Positions 8,107-17,103 of a DNA stretch of 64,000 bases are shown piece after piece. Under the pieces are notes generated by a model. The model made no database searches. It had not been told where the DNA came from and saw only the letters and a list, made by a program, of their open reading frames with translations. This DNA comes from Pseudomonadota bacterium. Lineage in GTDB: Bacteria > Pseudomonadota > Gammaproteobacteria > Burkholderiales > Burkholderiaceae_D. A program made the translations under genes and the position numbers. How positions within the stretch are numbered: the stretch's first letter is position 1; each line of letters opens with the position of its first letter. Location: the NCBI GenBank assembly GCA_023449275.1, contig JAEXJM010000004.1, positions 1 to 64,000 on the forward strand, given 5' to 3'.

Positions 8107-8197
8107 TGGCGGAAAGGGTGGGATTTGAACCCACGATACGGTATAACCGTATACCGGATTTCGAGTCCGGCGCATTCGACCACTCTGCCACCTTTCC
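8107..8197 (-). tRNA. tRNA-Ser, anticodon CGA
   Basis: On the minus strand the sequence folds as a class II tRNA. The acceptor GGAAAGG pairs with CCTTTCC, and the D-loop region is TGGCAGAGTGGTCGAATG. The anticodon arm is CCGGACTCGAAATCCGG with anticodon CGA. A long variable arm (TATACGGTTATACCGTAT) is followed by the T arm GTGGGTTCAAATCCCAC, discriminator G and an encoded CCA. The long variable arm and G discriminator are serine identity features. It reads UCG codons. Confidence 0.97.
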
Positions 8198-8228
8198 GTT
8201 TTTTGAATGACGATTTGTCGAGCTGGAA

Positions 8229-8234
8229 ATTATA
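8229..8234 (-). promoter_or_regulatory. -10 box of the tRNA-Ser promoter
   Basis: A perfect TATAAT on the minus strand lies 32 bases before the tRNA 5' end. A TTGACG is present upstream but 24 bases away, too far for a standard -35 box. A separate plus-strand TATAAT at 8302-8307 may serve map. Confidence 0.5.
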
Positions 8235-8344
8235 ACAGGAAACATGCCGGATACCTAGCGTCAAATCAGGTGTGTTTTTATCCCTCTTCGTGTGTGTGGC
8301 TTATAATAGCGGTTTGAATCCATTCTCCGCACATACAGAACAAA

Positions 8345-9154
8345 ATGGCCAATATTCCCATCAAAAACGCCGAACAGATTGAAGGCATCCGAAAAGCCAG
8401 CCAGCTTGCCGCTGAGGTACTTGATTACGTGGCACCGTTCGTCAAGCCGGGTATCAGCACAGGCGAGCTCGACAAGCTTTGTCATGAATACATTACCGAT
8501 CATGGCGCCATTCCGGCCCCGTTGAATTATTGTCCTCCAGGATATACTCCTTATCCGAAGGCGACCTGTATTTCCCTGAACGACGTTGTCTGCCATGGCA
8601 TTCCCAATTTCAACAAGCTGCTGAAAAAAGGTGATGCCTTGAATATCGACATTACCGTCATCAAGGACGGCTATTACGGTGATACCAGCCGCATGTATTT
8701 TGCAGGTGAACCGTCGATCATGGCAAAACGGCTGTCGAAAATCACTTATGAATGCATGTGGCTTGGCATCATGGAAGTCAAGCCGGGCGCTCATCTGGGT
8801 GATATCGGACAGGTCATTCAGGATTATGCCGAAAATTCCGGTTACAGCGTCGTTCGCGAATTCTGCGGGCATGGTGTCGGCCTTGAATTCCATGAGGAAC
8901 CCCAGGTTTTGCATTACGGACGCCGGGGTACACTGGCAGAATTGAAACCGGGCATGATCTTCACAATCGAACCGATGATCAATGCAGGCGGCAAATCGAT
9001 CCGCGCCATGCCGGACGGCTGGACAATCAGAACGAAAGACAGAAGCCTTTCGGCCCAGTGGGAGCATACGATTCTGGTCACCGATACAGGATACGAAATC
9101 CTGACGGTTTCACCGAATATGCCGCCACCCCCCAATTTTGCCAAAAAGAAATAA
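8345..9154 (+). CDS. map: Methionine aminopeptidase, type I
   Basis: The enzyme removes the initiator methionine from new proteins in the cytosol using two metal ions. The 269-residue length fits the type I family. Metal ligands and active-site phrases are visible in order: NIDITVIKDGYYGDTSRM (two aspartates), HGVGLEFHEEP near residue 175, FTIEPMI, and WEHTILV near the end. Another histidine lies in VVCHGIP near residue 85. The next gene, glnD, starts nine bases after the stop, so the two are likely co-transcribed. Confidence 0.97.
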   Translation: MANIPIKNAEQIEGIRKASQLAAEVLDYVAPFVKPGISTGELDKLCHEYITDHGAIPAPLNYCPPGYTPYPKATCISLNDVVCHGIPNFNKLLKKGDALNIDITVIKDGYYGDTSRMYFAGEPSIMAKRLSKITYECMWLGIMEVKPGAHLGDIGQVIQDYAENSGYSVVREFCGHGVGLEFHEEPQVLHYGRRGTLAELKPGMIFTIEPMINAGGKSIRAMPDGWTIRTKDRSLSAQWEHTILVTDTGYEILTVSPNMPPPPNFAKKK

Positions 9155-9163
9155 CGAGATACC

Positions 9164-11734
9164 GTGCCGAACAAATCCGACGTTTCCCTGAAAAAGCGTT
9201 TGTCACAATTGCGGGATTTTGCCATTGCCGAATACAAGGCCAATGGTCTGACCCGGCAACTGCTGAAAACGTTATGCAAAAACGTCGATCAGGTTCTCAT
9301 GGAAGCCTGGAAAGATCTCGATCTTCCATCCGGTTCCGTTCTGATCGCTGTCGGGGGGTACGGTCGCGGAGAGCTGTATCCGTACTCGGATGTGGATGTT
9401 CTGATCCTCCTGGAGAAAGCTCCGGATCAGGCGCTTCAGGCAAAGCTCGAATCGCTTGTCCAGTTGTTCTGGACTTTGGGACTCACGATCGGCCACAGCG
9501 TCAGGACGATCGATGAATGTCTGGAAGAATCGGCAAACGACATCACAGTCCAGACCAGTTTGCTGGAAGCCCGCTATATCACCGGAAACCGGAAATTGTT
9601 CCAGTTGATGAGAGGACGGTACAACGCCCAGATGAATCCATCTGCCTTTTTCATCGCGAAAACGCTCGAAACACGCCAACGTCATGTCAAATTCGGCGAT
9701 ACTCCCTACAGCCTTGAACCCAATTGCAAGGAAAGTCCGGGGGGACTCCGGGATCTCCAGGTCATTTTATGGATTGCCAAAGCGGCGAAACTCGGGCATT
9801 CATGGAACCAGCTCGCCCGACGCGGGCTGCTTACCCCTTCCGAAGCCCAGCAACTGAAGAAAACGGAAGAGGCTTTCAAGGATATCCGTATCCGGCTGCA
9901 TATCCAGGCACAACGTTGTGAAGACAAGCTGCTCTTCGATGTGCAGATTCCCGTTGCAAGAACATTCGATTTCAGGGAAAACGGCCAGCCACTCGATGAC
10001 CGTCGAGCCAGTGAACACATGATGCAGCAGTATTACCGTGCCGCTCATACGGTCGTTCAACTGAACATGATTTTGCTTCAGAACATGCGTGCATGGCTTT
10101 TTCCGAAACCGTATCAGGCCATCAAAATCAACGAACGTTTCAACGAGGTAAATGGCCTGATCGATATGGTGGATGACGATGTTTTTATCAATCATCCCTC
10201 TGCACTGCTGGAAGTTTTCCTGCTGCTTTCGAACAGTACCGACCTGAAAAACATGACGGCCCGGACACTCCGCAACCTGTGGCATGCCCGTATTCACATC
10301 GATGAAAAATTCCGGAACGATCCGCTCAACCATCAGTACTTTCTCCGGATTTTCAAATCTCCCCGCTTCGTCGCCCGTGCGCTGCAACATATGAACGAAC
10401 TGGGCATTCTGGGACGGTACCTGCAAAATTTCGGCAGGATTGTCGGACAGATGCAGCACGACCTGTTTCATCAATATACCGTTGACCAGCACATTCTGAC
10501 GGTCGTTGCCAACCTTCACCGGTTTTCGCTGTCAGAGTACGCTCACGAAAACCCCCTGTGCAGCCATTTGATCACCGGTTTTGCCAAACCCTGGTTACTG
10601 TATATCGCCGCCCTGTTCCATGATATCGCCAAGGGACGGGGAGGCGACCATTCCATTCTGGGGATGGAAGACGCGAGAGAATTCTGTTCCCTGCACGAGT
10701 TGTCTGCAGAGGATACCGAACTGGTTGTCTTTCTGGTCAGGGAACATCTGACCCTGTCGCAGGTTGCCCAGAAAAAGGATTTGTCCGATCCTGAAACCAT
10801 TCGCCAGTTCGCCGATATCGTCAGGGATGAACGCCACCTGACAGCACTGTTTCTCCTGACGGTAGCCGACATTCGCGGCACGAACCCCCAGATCTGGAAT
10901 GCATGGAAAAGCAAACTGATGGAAGACCTCTTTCATCTGACCCTGCGCGTACTGGGCGGTGAAGACATTTCCGTCGATCACGAACTGAAAATCCGCCAGA
11001 AAGATGCAAAAGCAACATTGCGCCTGTACGGATTGCCGGAACATGCCGAAGACGAATTCTGGAAACAGCTCGACATCGTCTATTTCCTGCGCCATGACGC
11101 CTCGGACATCGCATGGCAGACCCGGACGCTGTATTACCGCATCAACACTACCGAACCCATCGTCAAATGCCGCCTCGCTCCAATCGGCGAAGGCTTGCAG
11201 GTGACGGTTTATGCTCTTGACAGGCCTGACCTGTTCGCATTGATCTGCAGTTACTTCGCCCGAAAGAATTTCAGCATTCTGGATGCGAAAATCCACACCA
11301 CAAACCACGATTACGCTCTCGATACCTTTCTTGTTACGAAACAGGGATTCGAAAGAAACTATCGTGACATCATCACACTGGTCGAACATGAACTGACGGA
11401 ATTGCTGAAGTCAACCGTCCCGCTTCCCCCACCCCCACAAGCCCGGCTTTCCCGGAAATCCCGTTCTTTCCCGATTGCCCCGACACTGGACTTGAGGCCG
11501 GATGCCAGTGGCAAGAATTTTGTGCTGTCGATTACTGCAAATGACCGCCATGGCCTGCTGTATGCTATCGCTCTGCTCTTTTCACGCTACAAGGTCAACT
11601 TGCATACTGCTAAAATCATGACTTTGGGCGAACGGATCGAAGACGTTTTCCTGATCGATAGCGAAATGCTCCAGCATCCCCGTATCCAGATCCAGTTCGA
11701 GACGGATATGATCGATGTATTGAGAGTCCACTGA
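9164..11734 (+). CDS. glnD: [Protein-PII] uridylyltransferase / uridylyl-removing enzyme
   Basis: GlnD senses glutamine and adds or removes UMP on PII proteins, setting the nitrogen-response state. The 856-residue length matches the family. Domains in order: nucleotidyltransferase with GGYGRGEL at residues 64-71 and PYSDVDVLIL after it; a helical linker; an HD hydrolase domain (FHDIAKGRGGDHS near residue 484); and two C-terminal ACT domains (about 680-760 and 785-856, the second beginning near FVLSITANDRHGL) that bind glutamine. The start codon is GTG with a modest GAGAT in front. Confidence 0.96.
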   Translation: MPNKSDVSLKKRLSQLRDFAIAEYKANGLTRQLLKTLCKNVDQVLMEAWKDLDLPSGSVLIAVGGYGRGELYPYSDVDVLILLEKAPDQALQAKLESLVQLFWTLGLTIGHSVRTIDECLEESANDITVQTSLLEARYITGNRKLFQLMRGRYNAQMNPSAFFIAKTLETRQRHVKFGDTPYSLEPNCKESPGGLRDLQVILWIAKAAKLGHSWNQLARRGLLTPSEAQQLKKTEEAFKDIRIRLHIQAQRCEDKLLFDVQIPVARTFDFRENGQPLDDRRASEHMMQQYYRAAHTVVQLNMILLQNMRAWLFPKPYQAIKINERFNEVNGLIDMVDDDVFINHPSALLEVFLLLSNSTDLKNMTARTLRNLWHARIHIDEKFRNDPLNHQYFLRIFKSPRFVARALQHMNELGILGRYLQNFGRIVGQMQHDLFHQYTVDQHILTVVANLHRFSLSEYAHENPLCSHLITGFAKPWLLYIAALFHDIAKGRGGDHSILGMEDAREFCSLHELSAEDTELVVFLVREHLTLSQVAQKKDLSDPETIRQFADIVRDERHLTALFLLTVADIRGTNPQIWNAWKSKLMEDLFHLTLRVLGGEDISVDHELKIRQKDAKATLRLYGLPEHAEDEFWKQLDIVYFLRHDASDIAWQTRTLYYRINTTEPIVKCRLAPIGEGLQVTVYALDRPDLFALICSYFARKNFSILDAKIHTTNHDYALDTFLVTKQGFERNYRDIITLVEHELTELLKSTVPLPPPPQARLSRKSRSFPIAPTLDLRPDASGKNFVLSITANDRHGLLYAIALLFSRYKVNLHTAKIMTLGERIEDVFLIDSEMLQHPRIQIQFETDMIDVLRVH

Positions 11735-11753
11735 ACCTTTTTTGGGAATGATG

Positions 11754-12500
11754 ATGAGTGAACCTGTCCGCCTGAGTAAACGTATGTCCGAACTGGGAAT
11801 CTGTTCGAGGCGTGAGGCTGATGAATGGATCGAAAAAGGATGGGTCAGGGTCGATGGCAAAGTCATCTCCCAATTGGGCAGCAAGGTATTGCCCCACCAG
11901 AAAATCACAATTGAAAAACAGGCATCTCAGGAACAGTCCCGCCGCGTTACCATCCTGATCAACAAGCCGGTCGGTTACGTCAGCGGGCAAGCCGAAGACG
12001 GTTACAAGCCAGCGGTTTCACTGATCAGCGAGGCGACTCACTGGAAAGACGATCCTTCCGGTGAAAAATTCAGGCCATCGCAATTGCGCAATCTGGTTCC
12101 TGCCGGACGGCTGGATATCGACTCGGTCGGACTGCTGGTCCTGACACAGGACGGACGTATCGCAAAACACCTGATCGGTGAGAATTCCCCGACAGACAAG
12201 GAATATCTGGTACGAGTCAAATATATGAAACCGGGACGTTTGCCTGACAGTGATCTTGAACGTCTGCGGCACGGATTGAAACTGGACGGCAAAGCCCTGT
12301 TGCCCGCCAGGGTCAGCTGGCAGAACGATGACCAGCTGCGATTTGTTCTGCGTGAGGGGAGAAAACGCCAGATCAGGCGCATGTGCGAAGCCGTCGGCCT
12401 CCGGGTAATCGGACTGAAACGCATCCGGATCGGCAACGTCAGGCTGGGGAATTTGCCTCCTGGACAATGGCGCTACCTGAGGCCGGAAGAAAAGTTCTGA
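11754..12500 (+). CDS. rluF: 23S rRNA pseudouridine synthase, RluB/RluF type
   Basis: The protein has an N-terminal S4 RNA-binding domain (RLSKRMSELGICSRREADEWI, residues about 5-25). A RsuA/RluB-type catalytic domain follows, with ILINKPVGYVSG, the catalytic-aspartate motif AGRLDIDSVGLLVL near residue 120, and EGRKRQIRRMCEAVGL near residue 202. It converts a uridine in 23S rRNA to pseudouridine. The S4 spacing and the IGNVRLGNLPPGQWRYL ending most resemble RluF, but RluB cannot be excluded. I chose the third of three consecutive ATG codons because GGGA lies six bases before it. It lies 19 bases after glnD. Confidence 0.88.
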   Translation: MSEPVRLSKRMSELGICSRREADEWIEKGWVRVDGKVISQLGSKVLPHQKITIEKQASQEQSRRVTILINKPVGYVSGQAEDGYKPAVSLISEATHWKDDPSGEKFRPSQLRNLVPAGRLDIDSVGLLVLTQDGRIAKHLIGENSPTDKEYLVRVKYMKPGRLPDSDLERLRHGLKLDGKALLPARVSWQNDDQLRFVLREGRKRQIRRMCEAVGLRVIGLKRIRIGNVRLGNLPPGQWRYLRPEEKF

Positions 12501-12529
12501 TGACAAACCTCTTTTTTCCCCACTTCTGA

Positions 12530-13057
12530 TCAGTCTTCGGAATCGTCGTTGTCAAAGCCTTCGGAAAAGCCGAACAGGCCAAGATCGTCTATCCTGAACG
12601 GATACAGAATGCCATCCAGATGGTCGCATTCATGCTGCACGACCCGTGCGTGAAAACCATCGGCATCACGGCTGATGGGGTTGCCGAACTGGTCGAATCC
12701 CTCGTAATGGATTTTTGTCCATCTCGGTACGATACCACGCATACCCGGAATGGACAGACATCCTTCCCATCCCTCATCGATCTCATCAGACAGTGGGCGG
12801 ATGACCGGGTTGATCAATACCGTTTTCGGAACGGGAGGCGCGTCAGGATAGCGGTTGTTTTCGTCATAGCCGAAAATGACGACACGTTGCGGCACACCGA
12901 TTTGCGGAGCAGCCAGACCGGCCCCATCAGCGGCATACATCGTCTCATACATATCTTCAATCAACCTGTGCAATTCAGGTGTATTGAATTCCGTAACCGG
13001 AACCGACTCACGCAACAGCCGTGAATCCCCCATTTTCAAAATCTTGCGTACTGCCAT
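12530..13057 (-). CDS. def: Peptide deformylase
   Basis: This metal-dependent hydrolase removes the formyl group from the first methionine of new proteins, acting before methionine aminopeptidase (encoded nearby). All three family motifs are present: GAGLAAPQIG (near residue 45), EGCLSIPG (metal-binding Cys) and QHECDHLDG (HExxH metal ligands and catalytic Glu). The acidic C-terminus (FDNDDSED) is a local extension. The ATG at 13057 is preferred over that at 13063 because AGGA lies six bases before it; either start sits at the galU stop, so translation is probably coupled. Confidence 0.95.
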   Translation of the reverse strand: MAVRKILKMGDSRLLRESVPVTEFNTPELHRLIEDMYETMYAADGAGLAAPQIGVPQRVVIFGYDENNRYPDAPPVPKTVLINPVIRPLSDEIDEGWEGCLSIPGMRGIVPRWTKIHYEGFDQFGNPISRDADGFHARVVQHECDHLDGILYPFRIDDLGLFGFSEGFDNDDSED

Positions 13058-13059
13058 CT

Positions 13060-13950
13060 TCATTCCTGTTCAATCAAATGGGCGTTTTTGATAAAGCGCC
13101 TGAATTCCGACATCACCTCAGGATGTCTCAACCCCATGGTAACCGTTGCCTTCAGATAACCGATCTTCGAACCGCAATCAAAACGTTGTCCGTCAAAATG
13201 ATAGGCGCACACGTCTTCCTGTTCGATCAGTTTCGAAATCCCGTCAGTCAGCTGGATCTCACCTCCCGAACCCTTGCCGATATTTTCAAGACAATTGAAA
13301 ATACCCGGATTGAGAATATAGCGGCCGACAACAGCCAGGGTTGACGGTGCCACGGCCGGATCGGGTTTTTCGACAATGGCATTGACGAATTCCAGATTGT
13401 CCCGATAAGGCGACGCGTCAACGATGCCGTATTGTTTCGTATTCTGTTTTTCCACTTCCTGAACAGCCAAAATGCTCTTCGATTCCTTTTCGTAGAGTCT
13501 GGCCATCTGCTGCAAAACAGCCGGTTGATTCTCCTGCACAGTCATGAAGTCGTCCGCCAGCAGGACAGCGAAAGGCTCGTTTCCGACAACCGGCTTCGCA
13601 CAAAGAACAGCATGCCCCAGTCCCAAAGGCTCTGGTTGCCTGATATAGATACAATTGACGTTTTTCGGCAGAATGTTCTGTATGAATCCCAACAATTTCA
13701 GTTTTCCGGCAGCTTCGAGTTCGGTTTCCAGCTCGTAAGCCTTGTCGAAATGGTCTTCAATAGCCCGCTTGTTGCGTCCGGTGATGAAAATCAGCTCATT
13801 GATACCTGCCGAAACGGCTTCCTCCACCGCGTACTGGATCAGTGGCTTGTCCACGATCGGAAGCATTTCTTTCGGTTGTGCCTTCGTTGCCGGCAAAAAA
13901 CGGCTACCCAGTCCTGCTACCGGAAAAACGGCTTTAGTTACTTTTGTCAT
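13060..13950 (-). CDS. galU: UTP--glucose-1-phosphate uridylyltransferase
   Basis: GalU makes UDP-glucose for lipopolysaccharide, capsule and sugar metabolism. The 296-residue product begins with the nucleotide-binding motif GLGSRFLPATKAQPKEMLP and PIVDKPLIQYAVEEA. Later come LGLGHAVLCAKP and the metal-binding LLADDFM, all as in bacterial GalU. Its first 17 bases overlap the end of ligA and its stop meets the def start, so it lies inside one tight operon (smc-zipA-ligA-galU-def). Confidence 0.95.
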   Translation of the reverse strand: MTKVTKAVFPVAGLGSRFLPATKAQPKEMLPIVDKPLIQYAVEEAVSAGINELIFITGRNKRAIEDHFDKAYELETELEAAGKLKLLGFIQNILPKNVNCIYIRQPEPLGLGHAVLCAKPVVGNEPFAVLLADDFMTVQENQPAVLQQMARLYEKESKSILAVQEVEKQNTKQYGIVDASPYRDNLEFVNAIVEKPDPAVAPSTLAVVGRYILNPGIFNCLENIGKGSGGEIQLTDGISKLIEQEDVCAYHFDGQRFDCGSKIGYLKATVTMGLRHPEVMSEFRRFIKNAHLIEQE

Positions 13951-15991
13951 TATTTACGAGTTTCAAGAATTCGTCTTCATTAATAATCCGGACACCCAGT
14001 TCCTGTGCCTTGGCCAGTTTGCTGCCGGCTTCACTGCCAGCCAGAACATAATCGGTATTTCTGGAAACGGAACTGCTGACTTTCCCTCCCATATTCCGGA
14101 TTATTTCAGCCGCCGCTTCTCTCGTCAACGAAGGAAGCGTTCCCGTCAGAACGAATTTCCTGTTTTGAAGCGGCAATTGTTCCGGTTTCTCCTTCATTTC
14201 ATGTTCAGGCCAGTGAATGCCGACATTCTGCAATTTTTCGACCAGTTTCAGATTGCGATCGTCCGTAAAAAACTGTTTGATCGACGATGCGACGACAGGC
14301 CCGATATCCTCCACTTCCAGCAATTGTTCTTCTGTTGCCTGTTTCAGATTGTCGAGACTGCCAAAATGTTCAGCCAGTGAACGCGCTGTCGACTCCCCGA
14401 CATGCCGGATACCGAGCGCATACAGGAAACGGGCAAAAGTGGTTTTTTTCGATTTCTCGATTTCCCTCAAAAGATTCGACGCCGATTTTTCAGCCATTCT
14501 GTCCAGCCCCGACACTGTTTCAAGATCGAGCCGATACAGATCGGCAGCATCACCGATCACGTTTTTATCGACCAGCTGGTCAACCAGCTGTTCACCGAGA
14601 CCTTCAATGCCAAGCGCTTTCCTCGACACGAAAAGAAGCAGGCCGCCTTTTTTCTGTGCCGGGCATTTGATCCAGCCGCCGGAACAGCGGGCAATCGCTT
14701 CCTCTTCAGGCCGTACGATCGGGGAACCGCAAACCGGGCATACCGTCGGCATTACGAATTCACGTGCCTCATCAGGCCTGCGTTCCGGAACGATCGCCAA
14801 CACTTCAGGAATGACGTCCCCTGCCCGTCTGACAATGGCCGTATCGCCGATCCGGACATCTTTACGGCGTACTTCATCTTCATTATGCAGGGTGGCATTG
14901 GTGACGGTCACTCCCCCCACAAAGACAGGTTTCAGGCGTGCCACTGGCGTGATCGCTCCGGTTCGACCGACTTGCACATTGATGTCCAGTACCTCTGTCA
15001 ACACTTCCTGCGCAGGGAACTTATGGGCGATGGCAAAACGGGGGGCACGTGAAATGAAACCCAGTTTCTGCTGATCGGCAATCCTGTTGACCTTGTAAAC
15101 GACACCATCGATTTCATAAGGCAGCGAATCGCGTCTTGTTTCAATTCGTTTGAAAAAACCCATCAGGCCTTTCAGGCCTTTGACGATTTTTCTTTCGTCA
15201 CAAACAGGAATGCCGAGATTCCCGAACCAGTCCAGAATCCCGCTCTGGGTAGCAGGCAACTGCATTCCCTTCACTTCACCCACTCCATAGGCAAAAAAAC
15301 GGAGTTGACGGGTTGCCGTAATTTGAGGATCAAGCTGTCTGAGACTGCCTGCCGCGGCATTGCGCGGGTTGACGAATTCTTTCTGTTCGTTTTCACGCTG
15401 GCGGCGGTTCAGGTCGTGAAAATCCCTTTTGAACATCAGGACTTCTCCGCGCACTTCCAGCACCTCCGGAGGAGCGAGATCGGTCAGCCTTAAAGGAATC
15501 GTCCGGATAGTCCGGATGTTATTCGTGATATTTTCACCGGATGTTCCATCCCCCCTTGTCGCTCCCTGAACCAGAAGGCCATTTTCATAACGCAGGCTGA
15601 CTGCCAGCCCGTCGAATTTGAGTTCCGCTTCATATTCGACGCTTTCTTCATCCAGCTCATCCACAATACGCCTGTCAAAAGCGGCAACCTCTTCTTCCGA
15701 CAAGCCATTCTGGAGGGACAGCATCGGGATTGTGTGCTCGACCTTGTCGAACTGGAGCAATGGCGCTCCTCCGACTCTTTGTGTGGGCGAATCAGGAACG
15801 ACCAGTTCGGGATGGGCATGTTCCAGTTCCTGCAATTGCCGGAAAAGCCGGTCGTATTCCGAGTCGGGAACGATCGGCGCATCCAGGACATAATACGCAT
15901 GGTTGTATCGCGTGATTTCCTTGCGCAGGCTTTCAGCCTGCTCTGCCAGAGAAGGCGTTTTCCGTTCACTGCCAAACAGATCCGTTTGCAT
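13934..15991 (-). CDS. ligA: NAD-dependent DNA ligase
   Basis: LigA seals nicks in DNA during replication and repair, using NAD. The 685-residue length is normal. Domains in order: Ia (YYVLDAPIVPDSEYD near residues 34-48), adenylation domain with the lysine motif ELKFDGLAVSLRYENG (about residue 122), OB fold, a four-cysteine zinc finger (CPVCGSP then CSGGWIKCPA), helix-hairpin-helix repeats, and a C-terminal BRCT domain (FVLTGTLPSLTREAA, residues about 605-685). The gene lies two bases after zipA. Confidence 0.97.
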   Translation of the reverse strand: MQTDLFGSERKTPSLAEQAESLRKEITRYNHAYYVLDAPIVPDSEYDRLFRQLQELEHAHPELVVPDSPTQRVGGAPLLQFDKVEHTIPMLSLQNGLSEEEVAAFDRRIVDELDEESVEYEAELKFDGLAVSLRYENGLLVQGATRGDGTSGENITNNIRTIRTIPLRLTDLAPPEVLEVRGEVLMFKRDFHDLNRRQRENEQKEFVNPRNAAAGSLRQLDPQITATRQLRFFAYGVGEVKGMQLPATQSGILDWFGNLGIPVCDERKIVKGLKGLMGFFKRIETRRDSLPYEIDGVVYKVNRIADQQKLGFISRAPRFAIAHKFPAQEVLTEVLDINVQVGRTGAITPVARLKPVFVGGVTVTNATLHNEDEVRRKDVRIGDTAIVRRAGDVIPEVLAIVPERRPDEAREFVMPTVCPVCGSPIVRPEEEAIARCSGGWIKCPAQKKGGLLLFVSRKALGIEGLGEQLVDQLVDKNVIGDAADLYRLDLETVSGLDRMAEKSASNLLREIEKSKKTTFARFLYALGIRHVGESTARSLAEHFGSLDNLKQATEEQLLEVEDIGPVVASSIKQFFTDDRNLKLVEKLQNVGIHWPEHEMKEKPEQLPLQNRKFVLTGTLPSLTREAAAEIIRNMGGKVSSSVSRNTDYVLAGSEAGSKLAKAQELGVRIINEDEFLKLVNNDKSN

Positions 15992-15993
15992 GA

Positions 15994-17103
15994 TCAGTTA
16001 AACAGCCTCAGGGCACGAACGGAACCGGCAGGAATGGTACAGGCGTGCATTTCACTATAGAAATCCTTGACCTGTCCTGCAATCTCTTCAAGAAAAGAAT
16101 CGTTTAACAACTGGTTGCCATCGTCTATCAGGGAACCGTCCAGCCGGATACAAAGCGCCTTGGCACACTGCACCATCTGGGAGAAACCGTCTTTTTCCGG
16201 CGCGATGCAAGGTACATCCAGAAGCAAGGTCAGACGGGTCGCGATTTCGGAAGCCGGCAATTCATTCGTGGAAAGCGTGAACAGCACCTGGCCGCTCTCC
16301 CTGTCTTTCATGACAAACAGCCCGTCAGGCCGAAGCTCGAACCCCTGTTTCTCGAGGGCGGTATTCAGGGTAGTGACCTGCCATGGAGCGCCATTGCTGC
16401 GGATACTGATCCCGAGCCTGGCATCATGATCGGTAACGAACTGGAACAGCTGTTTGGCCTTTTCCGTCACCTCTGCCATCTCCGGAATGTCCAGTTCAGC
16501 CCCGATGGTATCCGCCACCTGACGCAAGCGCATGACCAGTTCGGAAAATTCGATATCATTCAGGGGACTGCTCCGGTTTGCCATCTGGACACCGGCCTTA
16601 AGCTGTATATAGGTTTTTCCGTATACGACAGGCTGCCAGCTCGTCTGTCCATCGGCGTCTTCAACCAGCCCGACGAAATGAACCGGCTTGTTCCCCGTAT
16701 AACGCAAGGATTGGACAGGTGCCATAATTTTTTCCGACTGGGCGGGTTCTTCAAGCGTCAGTAAAATCTCGCAATCGATCAGCTCGTCCACCGGCAGTTC
16801 ACCTGTTCCCGCCGGGACGACGTAACCCGTCAGCATATCGTCTTCAGCCGGATTCTCCAACGACCCCGAATCCCCGAAACCGGGTTCCTGCCTTCCGTCA
16901 GCAATCGGAAAGCTTTCGAGTACGGGTTCCTGACGCTGCCCTGCTGCATCGTTGCCTGTTTTCATGAGGACATCGTCAACAGGATCGGAAAAAGCCCTTT
17001 CAACATGTTTTTTCGCACGGTATTCCTGCCACTTGTTATAGGCAATGACACCTATGATGATTGCCACACCGATTCCAATCAAACTCACCTGTAAATCTGT
17101 CAT
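15994..17103 (-). CDS. zipA: Cell division protein ZipA
   Basis: ZipA anchors FtsZ to the inner membrane at the division site. The 369-residue protein has the expected layout: an N-terminal membrane helix (SLIGIGVAIIIGVIAY, residues 7-22), a basic then acidic/proline-containing linker, and a C-terminal FtsZ-binding domain of about 150 residues (segments FVMKDRESGQVLFTLSTNE and LTLLLDVPCIAPEKDGFSQM). The gene order smc-zipA-ligA strongly supports the call. Its ATG overlaps the smc stop by four bases. Confidence 0.9.
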   Translation of the reverse strand: MTDLQVSLIGIGVAIIIGVIAYNKWQEYRAKKHVERAFSDPVDDVLMKTGNDAAGQRQEPVLESFPIADGRQEPGFGDSGSLENPAEDDMLTGYVVPAGTGELPVDELIDCEILLTLEEPAQSEKIMAPVQSLRYTGNKPVHFVGLVEDADGQTSWQPVVYGKTYIQLKAGVQMANRSSPLNDIEFSELVMRLRQVADTIGAELDIPEMAEVTEKAKQLFQFVTDHDARLGISIRSNGAPWQVTTLNTALEKQGFELRPDGLFVMKDRESGQVLFTLSTNELPASEIATRLTLLLDVPCIAPEKDGFSQMVQCAKALCIRLDGSLIDDGNQLLNDSFLEEIAGQVKDFYSEMHACTIPAGSVRALRLFN